Notes: generated by a model not told the origin, from the sequence alone. A stretch of 10,439 nt of DNA from Temnopleurus reevesii (GCA_036244855.1 BQKZ01008864.1:1-10439), one strand, 5' to 3'. Shown: positions 1 through 8,901, counted from the stretch's first letter. Numbers and translations: made by a program.

Positions 1-712
1 ATGTTGGCAGCTATTTTGTGCCTGTACGTTGCCTATTCAAGGAGCCCGTGAGGGGTTTAAATCAAAACTTTGAAAATTCTTAACTTTTGAATGGATTTTG
101 GATTTTGCTCAAATTTTCACAGTTTGATCATTGTATTTTTCTTCATCCACTGAGAGTGCATCAATTTTGGGGTGAAGTTCTCCTTTAAGAACAAAGATGA
201 GGTGACCGGTGAGCGCACGACTGGTGAAGCAAAGCTTGTCTTGCTACTTTGACATATTCTATCCAGTTTTGAATTATTTGATCTTGATTTATCAGCAATT
301 CTGTTCTTCTGAGATCACGTCTAAACATAAGACAGACAATTACGAAATGACGCCAGTCAGCAACAAAGTTTTTCTTTTATACATCTTGCCACCCATCCCG
401 GTCTCATCTCTCAAACTTGTTATGTTCTTTGAAATATTTCAAAGCTCAGGGGATATGTTATGACATAATATTTTCAGTGTAATTCTAGTTTTTAATATAT
501 AACCATGGCTATATCTCGGTTTACAATGTGTTTATTTCCCGCAGAGCTGAGGACAGATAATTAGATTTGTTTCTGCAAATATACATATTTTTCAATGACT
601 AATGTGCTAAAACCTTTCTCACAGTGCCTTAGTTTTTCCAAAGACGTTTTTGGTTTTTCTCACATCAAAACCTTTGTCAGAATACATCAAAAGTCGTTTT
701 GAACGTACATAT

Positions 713-750
713 ATTTGATCCTTTCCATTAAAAGGAAAAAAAGATCAAAT
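713..750. repeat. small inverted repeat (hairpin)
   Basis: ATTTGATC at 713-720 is exactly matched by its reverse complement GATCAAAT at 743-750. Inside it lies a weaker CTTTCC/GGAAA pairing. It could form a short hairpin. No function is evident, and it may be chance in AT-rich DNA. Confidence 0.4.
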
Positions 751-759
751 GTTACTTCC

Positions 760-809
760 AATTGAATTGAATTGAATTGAATCGACGTGCATTTGAAAGG
801 GGGGGGGGG
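760..809. repeat. short AATTG microsatellite followed by a G11 run
   Basis: About four tandem AATTG pentamers lie at 760-781, and a run of eleven G lies at 799-809. Both are simple sequence of the sort that changes length by slippage. The homopolymer is also a likely place for a sequencing length error. Confidence 0.8.
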
Positions 810-1179
810 ACATAAGAAACAATGACGATATGACAACTAAAATATACTTAAGAAACATTACATAACTCAATCAGAAACTAACCTAAGATCAAATAGATAT
901 GTGTCTTTATTATTATTTTCATGAGTCACTTCCAGTATTTGTCCCTGCTTGTAAAATTGTATTGCCTCAATTTATTAAATTACAATGTCATCATATGTAG
1001 GAAGAGAACAAATAATTTGAGGTAAAATATGGGTAAATCGAGCTCAAATGTGATTCATGAATAGTAATTACCTCGTACACATATGTCATGTTATTGTTAT
1101 TATATGATATTCTATCACAATATTCATCCTAGTTCTGGTACTTGACGAGAAGCGGCAGATGGCTAATTCCTGTGTGTGG

Positions 1180-1209
1180 AAAATGGCGTCAAATAAGTGG
1201 CGCCATTTT
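1180..1209. repeat. perfect 9-bp inverted repeat AAAATGGCG/CGCCATTTT
   Basis: AAAATGGCG at 1180-1188 is mirrored by CGCCATTTT at 1201-1209 across a 12-base loop. The similarity extends imperfectly outward: CCTGTGTGTGG on the left against the reverse complement of the CCACATCACAGACAGG region on the right, with a gap of several bases. The AAAATGGC core recurs in palindromic form at 10402-10439. The structure looks like the tip of a degenerate foldback element, but I saw no target-site duplication. Confidence 0.45.
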
Positions 1210-3513
1210 CGCCACATCACAGACAGGGCGTTGTACCACAAATCTTTATAAAAACAGGTAACACCGGTCATCTTTAGGCCTTCCTTGATCAAAAAGTCAT
1301 GACTACAAATCCCTTAAAAATGGAGATTTCCTAGAATCGAGACTAATCTCGGGGAAGATACTTGAAGAACTTGGCATCTTCGCCTTTCCTTCCCCACCTT
1401 CCATTGTTTACCGTGGAATGCGAATGACGTCTCAGCGCGCCTAATAAGTAATAAATCGTCTCCAATTTGCCCCATCTATCTAATTGGTGCCTATCAATTG
1501 TCGAAAGCGTCGGGAAGTAGATTGGGGCATGTTCAGTTTTTCTTACACCGGTGAGAGAGGCATCAACAATATAAATATGTTAAGATATAGGTTTAGTATT
1601 ATTAGTAGTTAACTCATGCAAAGACATCCAAAGTCTTTGCCTCATACATGCTTTCATGGTGTTTTGTTCAATTCTCATCACTGGCGTAAACAGTTTTTAC
1701 AACGTTGGGGAACAACGGGTTTGACGCTCCTCCACTTGATTGACAAGCTAAAACAAAAGCAAAATTACGTTTCTCCCATACCTGACACCTGCATGAACGA
1801 ATTTGCACCTTCCAATGAACTGAAACTTGCGGGATATTGCTTTTAAAAAACAAAAAGAAGGTAAAAAGTGGTCTTCAAGAAATTGGCGCCCCAAAAGGCA
1901 AATTTGCATCCCCTCCTCCCATGAGCTGATAAACAAAAATAAGAACATAAAAGAGTGGGAGGGGGTGAGGGGTCCTTAAAAATGAGTTTCCTTTCATCAG
2001 TAAAGTGTGCGCTCTAACTCTTCTACCCACTCATGAGTCGAAGGAAGGGGGAGGGGGGTGTCATTCCCCAAAGTCCTCCTAGGATCCGCGCATGCACATG
2101 CGCCAATCGTATATCAAATATCGTTACCACAGACGCCATCTGTTGAGTGGTATACCCAACATATAAAGGTAACAGGTCAAGATATAGAAATAGAGAAGCA
2201 AGATAGAAGGCATGAAGGCAGGATCGAGGTTTCCTCACAAGGTTGAGATAGCAGTGCTGGTTTCTTTCGTTTTCAGATTGTCACATTTCACTTGTACGAA
2301 GCATCGAAAAATTATTGAAGTACAATGGACATGATTGAAATAAATATCGGAACGCCAGAGGATGATATATTTCTGTAAATTTTATTGCGATTGAAATCAG
2401 CGTTGGCGAATGCTACCCTGCGGTCGTTACTTTTCTTTCTCCTAACACGGTTAACGACTTATTGTACCAAATTTAAGACACTTTGATGATCGATACTTGT
2501 TACTTTAAAGTGTGTTGAATCCTGGAATGTTACTTTTTCGGCATCCTTTACTGATTCGCATCAAAGTGATACTGGGGAAGAGTAAAAAGCATTGTCAATG
2601 TCTGAATGGGATCCAGTTGTAAACCTCAATTTGAACTGGACTGCGTTATCAAAGAAATGTTGGACATCGTCTGCAAACTAAAGAGCACCGAACAAACAAC
2701 AAGAACTAAAGAAAGACGCAACGACATTATATCCATCGAAATTTCAACAAAATTCACTTAGCAAAAACGATCTATTATTATTTTGGTACTAAATAAAACG
2801 GCTTGAATTGATCCATTGCTGTGTAATGCCAAAAGTAATTACAAAAGTTTGTTTGTATTAAGGATAGAACATGTTTCTTTTCGTTAAAAAACAAGCAGTA
2901 AAAGGAATCTAAATGTCTTCAATTGGCCATTGACAAGTTTATCAGATAAATCGATCGTATGACCAAGATATAAATTGGCATCGCCTTTTGGAAATTTCGT
3001 CAATCGTTAGTTCAGAATCCGGACAGGAATAAACTTTACTGATTTACACGTCTATGGAGGATCTTGTTATTGCCTTCAATTAGATCAGATATTTAGAAAA
3101 GGAATTAGAGTGAGACTCAAATATATTTTTGATAAACTGTCACGACCATTGTGTATTGACCTAGGATGCTTTACTACGAGGTGCCACTTGTGGACCAGCT
3201 GTCATTTTGCTGTCGGCATTGTTGACCTGAAGAGAAAAATCATTAGGTGATGTTTGACTTGAATGTTGACTTTCCTGCATAGCACTTTGGACAGGGAGAT
3301 GCATGAGTGGAGAGACTTGCCAGCATTTCATTGACTAACATATAGAGGACATGTTATCAGTTACTGGGTTCTTGCTACATCTCCTTTTAAACTATCATCA
3401 AACTTTAATATCGTCGCATGTATTATCATTAGATTAAGAAGGATGACATTTTAAGACATTGTTTTGTTACTTTCACGTTACTTTATATTACAATCCGTCT
3501 GACTAAACCGAGA

Positions 3514-4653
3514 ATGGCGCATAACTCATCTTATCCTATGGATTTCATCGCTTTCTGTTCCCCTAATTCTACAGTTCTCGATCTTACTCTCAATAACCAT
3601 GTTGCCGAATCCTTAGGGTATTCTCAGTCAGAAATAATCTACACAGCTGTGCTCCTACCCATTCTTAGTATAATCGGCATGATCGCAAACAGTGCGTTCC
3701 TATTCGTCGTCTATCGCGTCCCGACGATGAAGACGATGACGAATGTGTACCTAGTCAATGTCGCTGTCGCCGACATCCTCTTTCTCGCGACTATCGTGAC
3801 ATTCAGGATTACCAAACTCGCGACATCGGTGGTTATCATGGATGTGTCAGGGCTAGGTGCTGTGCTCTGAATCATTCTCTACACAACCGCGAATATCATG
3901 AGATTTTCATCACTGGGTTTCATTTCGGCAGTCACTTGGGAACGCTTCTGCGCCGTTTGCAGACCGCACTCCCGACGCTCCTCGAGCACATACGCTATAT
4001 ACATATCAGTCACGATTTGGACAATCGCCACTGTGCTCTCGGCGACCATTGCCCCTGCTTATGGAAACTATGGAAAGTATTGCATTTTATGGCCAAAGGA
4101 GGACAAGTTCAATGATTGGCCGAACGAGATCTTATACGTAGGCATGGTAGCTCCTTGGACAGGAATGTACAGCAACGTCATCCAAACGTTTCCATTCTTC
4201 ATCACCTTCGCAATCAATGTCTATTTCTACATCCGTATCATCCGCGGTCTCGACGCGGCGATGATGACACGACAGTCGCGTACGTTGGACGGACATCGAT
4301 GCGAATCGGACGCGACGCTTTACGCGCAGACGATCCGAATGTTAGTCGTCAACGGCGTCGCTTATTTTCTCTGTCTGTTTCTCTTTCAGTTTTTGTCTCT
4401 GTATAAATTTGTTGTCACCCTCGGCAAGTTTCAGCCCACTCTGACGGCCCGACAGGGGAAGATTCTTCTTGACGTTGCTAGGACGTTGGAGTATATGAAT
4501 TGTGTGATCAATCCCATTATCTATACCGTGATGAGCAGAAGATATAAGGATGCTTTCAAAGCTGCGTTCACATGGAACTATTTTTCCACAAAATCATCAA
4601 GATCTCGAACCATGAGCTACTCGACGCCGATGACAAGACAAACGTCGCTTTAA
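3514..4653 (+). CDS. class A (rhodopsin-type) peptide-receptor-like GPCR, single exon, one internal TGA
   Basis: Seven-transmembrane G-protein-coupled receptor of 379 codon positions, expected at the plasma membrane. The ligand is unknown. Sequons at N4 and N18 lie in the short N-terminus. Landmarks: TM1 about 41-66 with N59 (1.50); TM2 about 76-100 with the L/V-A-V-A-D motif ending at D87 (2.50); TM3 about 117-148 ending E143-R144-F145; W169 in TM4; loop-2 Cys190; P227 in TM5; TM6 about 272-300; TM7 with N333-P-I-I-Y337; a basic helix 8; a Ser/Thr-rich tail ending T-S-L. The ATG at 3514 has A at -3 and G at +4 and follows an in-frame TAG at 3430, with no other ATG between. The frame is broken only by TGA at codon 119 (3868-3870). 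TM6 lacks the usual C-W-x-P, reading C-L-F-L. The region around ERF resembles thyrotropin-releasing-hormone-type receptors and the expanded intronless sea urchin receptor families. It is a recent pseudogene, a null allele, a sequence error or a recoded gene. Confidence 0.85.
3868..3870 (+). other. in-frame TGA at the conserved TM3 cysteine position (3.25)
   Basis: The codon lies exactly 25 residues before R144 of the E-R-F motif. In the standard class A numbering this is position 3.25, the cysteine that forms the disulfide to extracellular loop 2. The flanking residues read straight through as TM3 on both sides, with no frame change. TGA is one base away from both cysteine codons, TGT and TGC. 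The downstream base is A, so the known strong readthrough context (TGA followed by CTA) is absent. Confidence 0.9.
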
Positions 4654-5265
4654 TGGTATAGATTCGTGATGGTCGGGATGCAGAAATTGATGCGAAACGA
4701 GCTGATTTATTCCCAAAATGCTTTACATGCCTAAATATAAGTGTTTACGAAATTAGGAGAAGATTTTCGCACGTATTCTGGCGCGCCGAATGGATCGCAC
4801 GGGGTCCGAGCGCGGCTTAGAAGGGCTTGAGCAACCGGTGGTGTTGTATGCGACGTGTGAGTTCGCATTAATTTTGTACGTGAAGCATGTTGGGTTGGGA
4901 AGAGCGACGGCATCGTCATTTATTATTTTGCGATAATTAAGCCATTTCTAGGTCGATTTTAGTCAAACAAACTATTAACATGCTCTAATTTACTATTGAA
5001 AAACTGCATTATGGTAATAATTTTACTGTCACCCGCAAAATAATTAAATATCTGAAACGCCATCCTCCCAAAACTGATCATCGGTTTAAGATCACACATC
5101 CGTGTGTATACATAGCAAATGGAGGATAGATATTAACTAAAAGCATAAAACCTGGCGGATATCCTTCATAATCACGATGAACTTTTTGACGCCGAACTCT
5201 AGACGCACGGTTCGGAATGGGAGTTTTACACGCCCCTTCCAATTTTTAGCAGACCCAAATAGCAC
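4654..5265. other. receptor 3' flank, probably untranslated region then intergenic
   Basis: No coding frame is supported. GC content is locally higher around 4780-4900, which may simply continue the base composition of the receptor exon. A perfect 6-bp hairpin, ATGCGA at 4848-4853 with TCGCAT at 4863-4868, has a 9-base loop. I looked for a SECIS element (a TGA core, an AA-containing apical loop and a GA core joined by a paired helix). The best string, around 4667-4710, has the short motifs but its arms do not pair, so none is called. The stretch ends where the long repeat begins. Confidence 0.55.
5043..5048 (+). promoter_or_regulatory. possible polyadenylation signal ATTAAA
   Basis: ATTAAA, a common variant of the animal poly(A) signal, lies about 390 bases after the receptor stop. 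A GT-rich stretch follows near 5100. It is the first reasonable signal I saw downstream of the receptor, but this hexamer is frequent in AT-rich DNA. Confidence 0.25.
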
Positions 5266-6125
5266 AAAACAAATACAAAGTCTTTTTATATAGAAATAAA
5301 CTTCAATGTCTTACCTTTATGCCAAGTCCGAATATGTGCATTTTAGAAAAAAAAAATCATAGAAGTATCGTTTCATTTCAAAATTGCATGCTGTTGCCGT
5401 AACCTAACCACGAAGGATCTAACTCCAATAAAAAAGAAAAAAGCGTGTATGATAGCAATTTGCAGACTCGATTCCCCTTCTTTACGGGTATCTTGTAAGA
5501 AAACCTTGTAACATTTGCTTTGAGTATCTGCCTGAATCACACCTGGGCTGTGTTTCATAAAGCTGTTCGTCGATCTACGCACGACTCTGCGAACGCCTGG
5601 TGACACTTTTTAATTAGGTGGGATTCAGCGACATATCAGCTATCATCGAGTGTAAAAAGGGTCAAAGTTTATCGATTATTTAGCGTCGATAAACCTATTT
5701 CTTTGCCAGTTTGAGTTTTTCAAGCAAGAAAGACAAATAAATAAAACAGTTTTTCTGGGTATGCGTCTTGCAATCTCTGTGTTTTTTCTGCACATACTAA
5801 TTAAAATATATCTTTATATATATATAAATGGTTGGTCATTTAAACACACTCTTAATCAAAAGACTATTGTCTTACAAATATTTTGTACGCGATTTCCTGT
5901 GTAACTTTGTTCAATCTATATTTGCTGTTAATTGTTCACATCTATTTTTGTTATATTACGTGCTTTTTTAGCAGAGGTTTCTGCATTTATTCAACAAAAA
6001 TACAAATTCACAAAATTATAAATTATACAGACAAACAAGGTATTTTTTCTTAGAATATTATAAATACAAATATCATAAATGCAGGGGCCAACTATCGTAA
6101 GCTAATAATAGAAGCCAGAAAGAAA
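5266..6125. repeat. long interspersed direct repeat, copy 1 (about 860 bp)
   Basis: This segment recurs in the same orientation at 8902-9969 with high identity, roughly 90-95% by eye outside gaps. It is AT-rich and has no terminal inverted repeats and no credible open frame. The best shared frame, from the ATG near 5827, is closed by TAG in this copy but stays open longer in the other, which argues against coding. An internal perfect inverted repeat (GTTTATCGA at 5667-5675, TCGATAAAC at 5686-5694) is kept in both copies. Compared with copy 2 it lacks the 177-bp foldback and two insertions of 21 and 22 bp. It may be a non-autonomous transposable element or a segmental duplication. The true ends are uncertain. 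Confidence 0.85.
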
Positions 6126-6279
6126 CGTCTGTTATTTAAATAGTCCTCAAACCAAGAGAATGTAATACTTCTAATACCATGACTCTATATGGTGCCGTCT
6201 ATTACTCTAGGATTTCGATATTCAGCGCTTCAAATTTGAATTCTTGCCTTATTTTATTTTCATCCATTCCGAATCTGAG

Positions 6280-6380
6280 GGAGATGATTGCACATGCCAC
6301 CGCACTCACCAAATCGAGGGGGGATATATACTCCCATCCCCCCGGGATCGACACCCATGGACTGCACTATAATGATCAAG
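6280..6380 (+). CDS. weak candidate internal exon of an unknown gene
   Basis: A perfect-consensus 5' splice donor (AAG then GTGAGT at 6381-6386) closes a patch that is richer in GC than its surroundings. A T/C-rich tract ending in GAG at about 6250-6279 could be the matching acceptor. The patch is open in a frame that starts at 6179 and ends at 6400. The translation between the sites (through A-L-T-K-S-R-G-D, then H-P-P-G-I-D-T-H-G-L-H-Y-N-D) has a protein-like composition, but I do not recognise it. No neighbouring exon was found, and a chance donor match is quite possible. Confidence 0.2.
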
Positions 6381-6647
6381 GTGAGTGGCCGTTCATTTAG
6401 CTTGATTATTGTTCAGGTTACTGCTGAGTGGTTCATTTTTCTTATTGATTGACTGGTTGAATAATTGGTTAATTGACTTAAGGATTACATGGAAGACCCA
6501 TACGGAGAAAATAGTGTTACTATTTGTACTAATTCAAATGGTTTTGATCCTGCATATTTGTATATTTGTGGGAAGTTCGCCTTACAGTCGGTAATATATT
6601 ATCCACACAATTACATGCATGACACAAATATATCAAGCTAATTAATG

Positions 6648-6823
6648 AACACGATACAATCTATTTCCGTAAAATTAAGTATAACGGTATTTCCATGCTC
6701 TCTTATAATGCTATTAGATCGGAACTAGCTTTTGAGTGTGAAGTCCGCACAATTCAATGCATGACACATGGATCTAATGATACATGACACACTTGAATCT
6801 ACAGAAATAGATTATATCGTGTT
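6648..6823. mobile_element. small inverted-repeat element (MITE-like, 176 bp)
   Basis: A 24-bp arm at 6648-6671 matches the reverse complement of 6800-6823 at 22 of 24 positions; both arms carry AACACGATA and AATCTATTTC. The interior is AT-rich and non-coding. The size and terminal inverted repeats fit a non-autonomous DNA transposon. No clean target-site duplication is visible at the edges, so the family cannot be named. Confidence 0.45.
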
Positions 6824-7231
6824 TATGGTTGCACATTTCCACTATAAGTTGGATATATTTAACGTAGATTGATAAAAATTACAGTGACATTGTAAAGTTT
6901 CATGGACATTCTTTTTTAACCAATAGTTGGGTAAGCTGCATAGTTTTTAGCAAACTTTTGCTTTTTTTGACGATGATCTTCTATCATTGCATCGTCTCTT
7001 ACAAAATTTTGATCGCAGAGGGCTGTAAGACGGCGAACAAGCAAAGCTGATGGAGCTTGACAAACCATGTTTTAGATTTGCTAGTTTGGGTTGGATAATG
7101 ATGATGATGGTGATGATGGTGGGGATGATGATGGTGGGGATGATGGTGGGGATGATGATGATGATGGTGATGATGATGGCGATGCTGGTGATGGAGATGG
7201 TGATAATGGGGATGATGGTAATGATGATTAA

Positions 7232-7286
<55 letters not shown>

Positions 7287-7362
7287 GAGATGATAATGAT
7301 GTTGATGATTATTACTTTTATGATGATGGTGGTGGTGGCGATGATGGTTGTAGTGATGGCAG

Positions 7363-7423
<61 letters not shown>

Positions 7424-7493
7424 GGTGGTGAAAATGATGATTAAGATGATGATGATGATGATGGTGATGATGATAAAAGTTATAATAATGATT

Positions 7494-7535
<42 letters not shown>

Positions 7536-7720
7536 GCGATGCTGATGATGGGGATGATGATGGTGGGGATGGTGAAGTTAATGATGATGAAATTGATGAC
7601 CATGGTGGTGATAATGATGATGGTGATGATGATGGTTGTGATGGCGGTGAGCGTGATGATGATTATGGTTTTATCGATGGTGATGACTATGACGGTGACA
7701 ATGATGATGGTGAGAATGAT

Positions 7721-7804
7721 GATGGTGATGACGGTGGGGATGCTGATGGTGATGATGATGATGATGGTGATGACGGTGGGGATGCTGATGGTGATGATGA
7801 TGGT
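7721..7804. repeat. 42-bp higher-order tandem duplication inside the array
   Basis: Units at 7721-7762 and 7763-7804 match at 41 of 42 positions. Both carry the distinctive GACGGTGGGGATGCTGATGG segment. This is a recent local duplication of 14 triplets within the trinucleotide array. Confidence 0.8.
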
Positions 7805-8137
7805 GATAATGATTGTAGTGATGATGATAACGATGATGATGGTGGTGGTGATGATGGCGATGGTGATGATGATGATGACAGTGTGGATGATGATGGTGAT
7901 GGTGATGATTAAAGTGATGATTATGATGATTTTGATGATGATGGTGATGTTGATAGAGGTGATGACAATGATGATGATGATGATGATGGTGTTGGTAATG
8001 ACGATGGTGGCGATGATACTGATGTTGGTGGTGATGATAATGATGATGATGGTGATGGTGATGACGAAAGTGGCGATGATTCTGATGATGACGATTATAG
8101 TGATGAGGATGAAGGTGATGATGATGATAATGATGGT

Positions 8138-8221
8138 GGTTATTGCGATGATGATGGTGATGTTGATGATGGTGATGATGGTTATTGCGATGATGATGGT
8201 GATGTTGGTGGAGGTGATGAT
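8138..8221. repeat. second 42-bp higher-order tandem duplication inside the array
   Basis: Units at 8138-8179 and 8180-8221 match at 39 of 42 positions. Both start with GGTTATTGCGATGATGATGG. The period is the same as in the pair near 7721 although the unit sequence differs. Confidence 0.8.
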
Positions 8222-8386
8222 AATGATGCTGACGCTGGTGATGATGATGATGATGTTGATGATGATGATAGCGATCATGATGAAAAATGATCATGATAAT
8301 GATGATGGTGGTAATGACGAAGGTAGTAATGAGGATGACCATCATCATGATGGTGAAGAACGCCATGACTACGTCATCATCATCAC

Positions 8387-8757
8387 AATCCCCACCCTGT
8401 CTTTAGCTCGTCGCCGCGAGCGCTCAAGCATTTTAAGGAATTAATTCAGAAAAATAATTTCATTAACTCAAAATGACAAAAGAGAGTACAACTTAAATAG
8501 AATAGATATGATACAAAACAACAATTACACTATATACTATTATGTAAATGACACGTGTTCATGAAAGTAAAGTGTGCTCTGAAAGACCAACTTTTAGAAG
8601 ATGGATTATCTTCATAAGCAAATTGCTTGAAATCATGATTAACATGCAACAGAAGCACTGCTTGTAGGAAGCGTGTCCGTGAACGTCATTACACTAAAAA
8701 GAAACAAAGAACAGTTTCAAAGACAAGGTATACATAGGACAGGATGTTATATTCCTG
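8387..8757. other. non-genic stretch, nothing recognised
   Basis: AT-rich sequence with no coding frame of note. A 7-bp hairpin (GACAGGA at 8738-8744, TCCTGTC at 8753-8759) sits at its right edge. A CACGTG E-box-type palindrome occurs near 8552, without context to give it meaning. Confidence 0.5.
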
Positions 8758-8850
8758 TCAGGTACCCATTCACCTCATCTAGGTTGAGTGCGGCACAATG
8801 AGGATAGATTTCTGGTGTAGGAAATTGCATGGGTGGGATTCCAGACACTG
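8758..8850. mobile_element. degenerate SINE-like remnant
   Basis: The string starting TCAGGTACCCATTCACCTC and continuing through GGTTGAGTGCGGCACAATG to GGTGGGATTCCAGAC resembles, from memory, the conserved middle part and tRNA-like end of SINEs widespread in deuterostomes. In those, TACCCATTTA, GGTGGAGTGAGGCAATG and TGGGATTCGAACCC-type motifs occur in this order. The last motif, read on the minus strand, would be a decayed RNA polymerase III B box. The match is partial and by eye only, and no flanking duplication was seen. Confidence 0.3.
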
Positions 8851-8852
8851 CC

Positions 8853-8887
8853 AGAGAGAGAGAGAGACGGAGAGATAAAGAGAGAGA
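8853..8887. repeat. AG-rich microsatellite
   Basis: A GAGAGAG tract with CGG and TAA interruptions, purine-only over most of its length. It lies just left of the undetermined base at 8901 and could have hindered assembly there. Confidence 0.85.
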
Positions 8888-8900
8888 AACATAGGGAGAA

Positions 8901-8901
8901 N
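8901..8901. other. single undetermined base (N) at a repeat junction
   Basis: The only N of the window. The base directly after it is the first base shared with repeat copy 1 (8902 corresponds to 5266). It may be a collapsed assembly gap or an ambiguous base. The sequence join here should not be taken as proven. Confidence 0.95.

Larger units (their letters stand above)
1..3513. other. non-genic upstream region, no gene recognised
   Basis: No reading frame here has a recognisable domain, a good length or exon-like borders; the longest are 60-84 codons and look like chance. A 27-codon frame at 2598-2681 has a weak start context and no recognisable content. The stretch is AT-rich, with a pyrimidine/purine-rich patch around 1900-2080 and small inverted repeats listed separately. 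An imperfect compound hairpin lies at about 1463-1529 (TGCCCCA at 1468-1474 against TGGGGCA at 1523-1529, with an inner AATTG/CAATT pair). A TATAAAG-like string near 2162 lies too far from the receptor start to be assigned to it. The promoter and any 5' untranslated exon of the downstream receptor could lie here, but nothing in the sequence fixes them. Confidence 0.6.
6126..7092. other. non-genic stretch between repeat copy 1 and the trinucleotide array
   Basis: AT-rich sequence with no recognised gene. It holds the weak exon candidate at 6280-6380 and the inverted-repeat element at 6648-6823, listed separately. The decamer GCATGACACA occurs at 6617-6626 and 6759-6768, with a near copy at 6782-6791, so short direct repeats overlap the inverted-repeat element. 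Confidence 0.5.
7093..8386. repeat. long imperfect GAT/ATG trinucleotide array
   Basis: About 1.2 kb is built of GAT triplets with GGT, GAC, AAT, GCT, GGG and similar variants. The purest runs lie at about 7232-7282, 7363-7409 and 7500-7532. The triplet phase does not slip from 7093 to about 8280, where AAAAATG shifts it. After that a degraded tail runs to 8386 and includes triplets in the opposite orientation (ATC/CAT). The array keeps very long frames open on both strands: Met-rich on plus, Ile-rich and His-rich on minus. These are a by-product of composition, because single changes in ATG, ATC or CAT triplets seldom create stops. I regard it as a non-coding satellite-like array. Confidence 0.93.

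Noticed and set aside
209..463. 84-codon frame near the left edge
   Set aside because: No recognisable domain, weak start context and composition like the surrounding AT-rich DNA.
1616..1846. 76-codon plus-strand frame and an overlapping minus-strand one
   Set aside because: Neither has a recognisable motif, splice borders or unusual base composition. Chance frames of this size are expected.
4116..4406. 96-codon plus-strand frame inside the receptor
   Set aside because: Out-of-frame shadow of the receptor, whose own frame carries the transmembrane motifs.
3898..4653. A separate protein starting at the Met after the TGA
   Set aside because: It would lack TM1, TM2 and the start of TM3. The frame is continuous with the upstream half, so both belong to one receptor.
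4667..4710. SECIS-like string with GTGA, AAA and TGAT in the receptor 3' flank
   Set aside because: The motifs are spaced roughly right, but the sequences between them do not form the required helix by hand pairing.
6947..8278. 443-codon minus-strand frame, almost all Ile and Thr
   Set aside because: It is the ATC phase of the same array. No domain, signal or natural boundary supports a protein.
7671..8366. 231-codon minus-strand His-rich frame
   Set aside because: It is the CAT phase of the same array. His-rich proteins exist, but here the frame ends wherever the array composition changes.
7093..8386. CRISPR array or protein-coding tandem repeat domain
   Set aside because: There are no unique spacers; the period is three bases with nested slippage, and the DNA is animal-like.
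7050..8444. 464-codon plus-strand frame, almost all Met
   Set aside because: It is the ATG phase of the trinucleotide array. Frames in this phase stay open because of composition, and a poly-Met protein is implausible.
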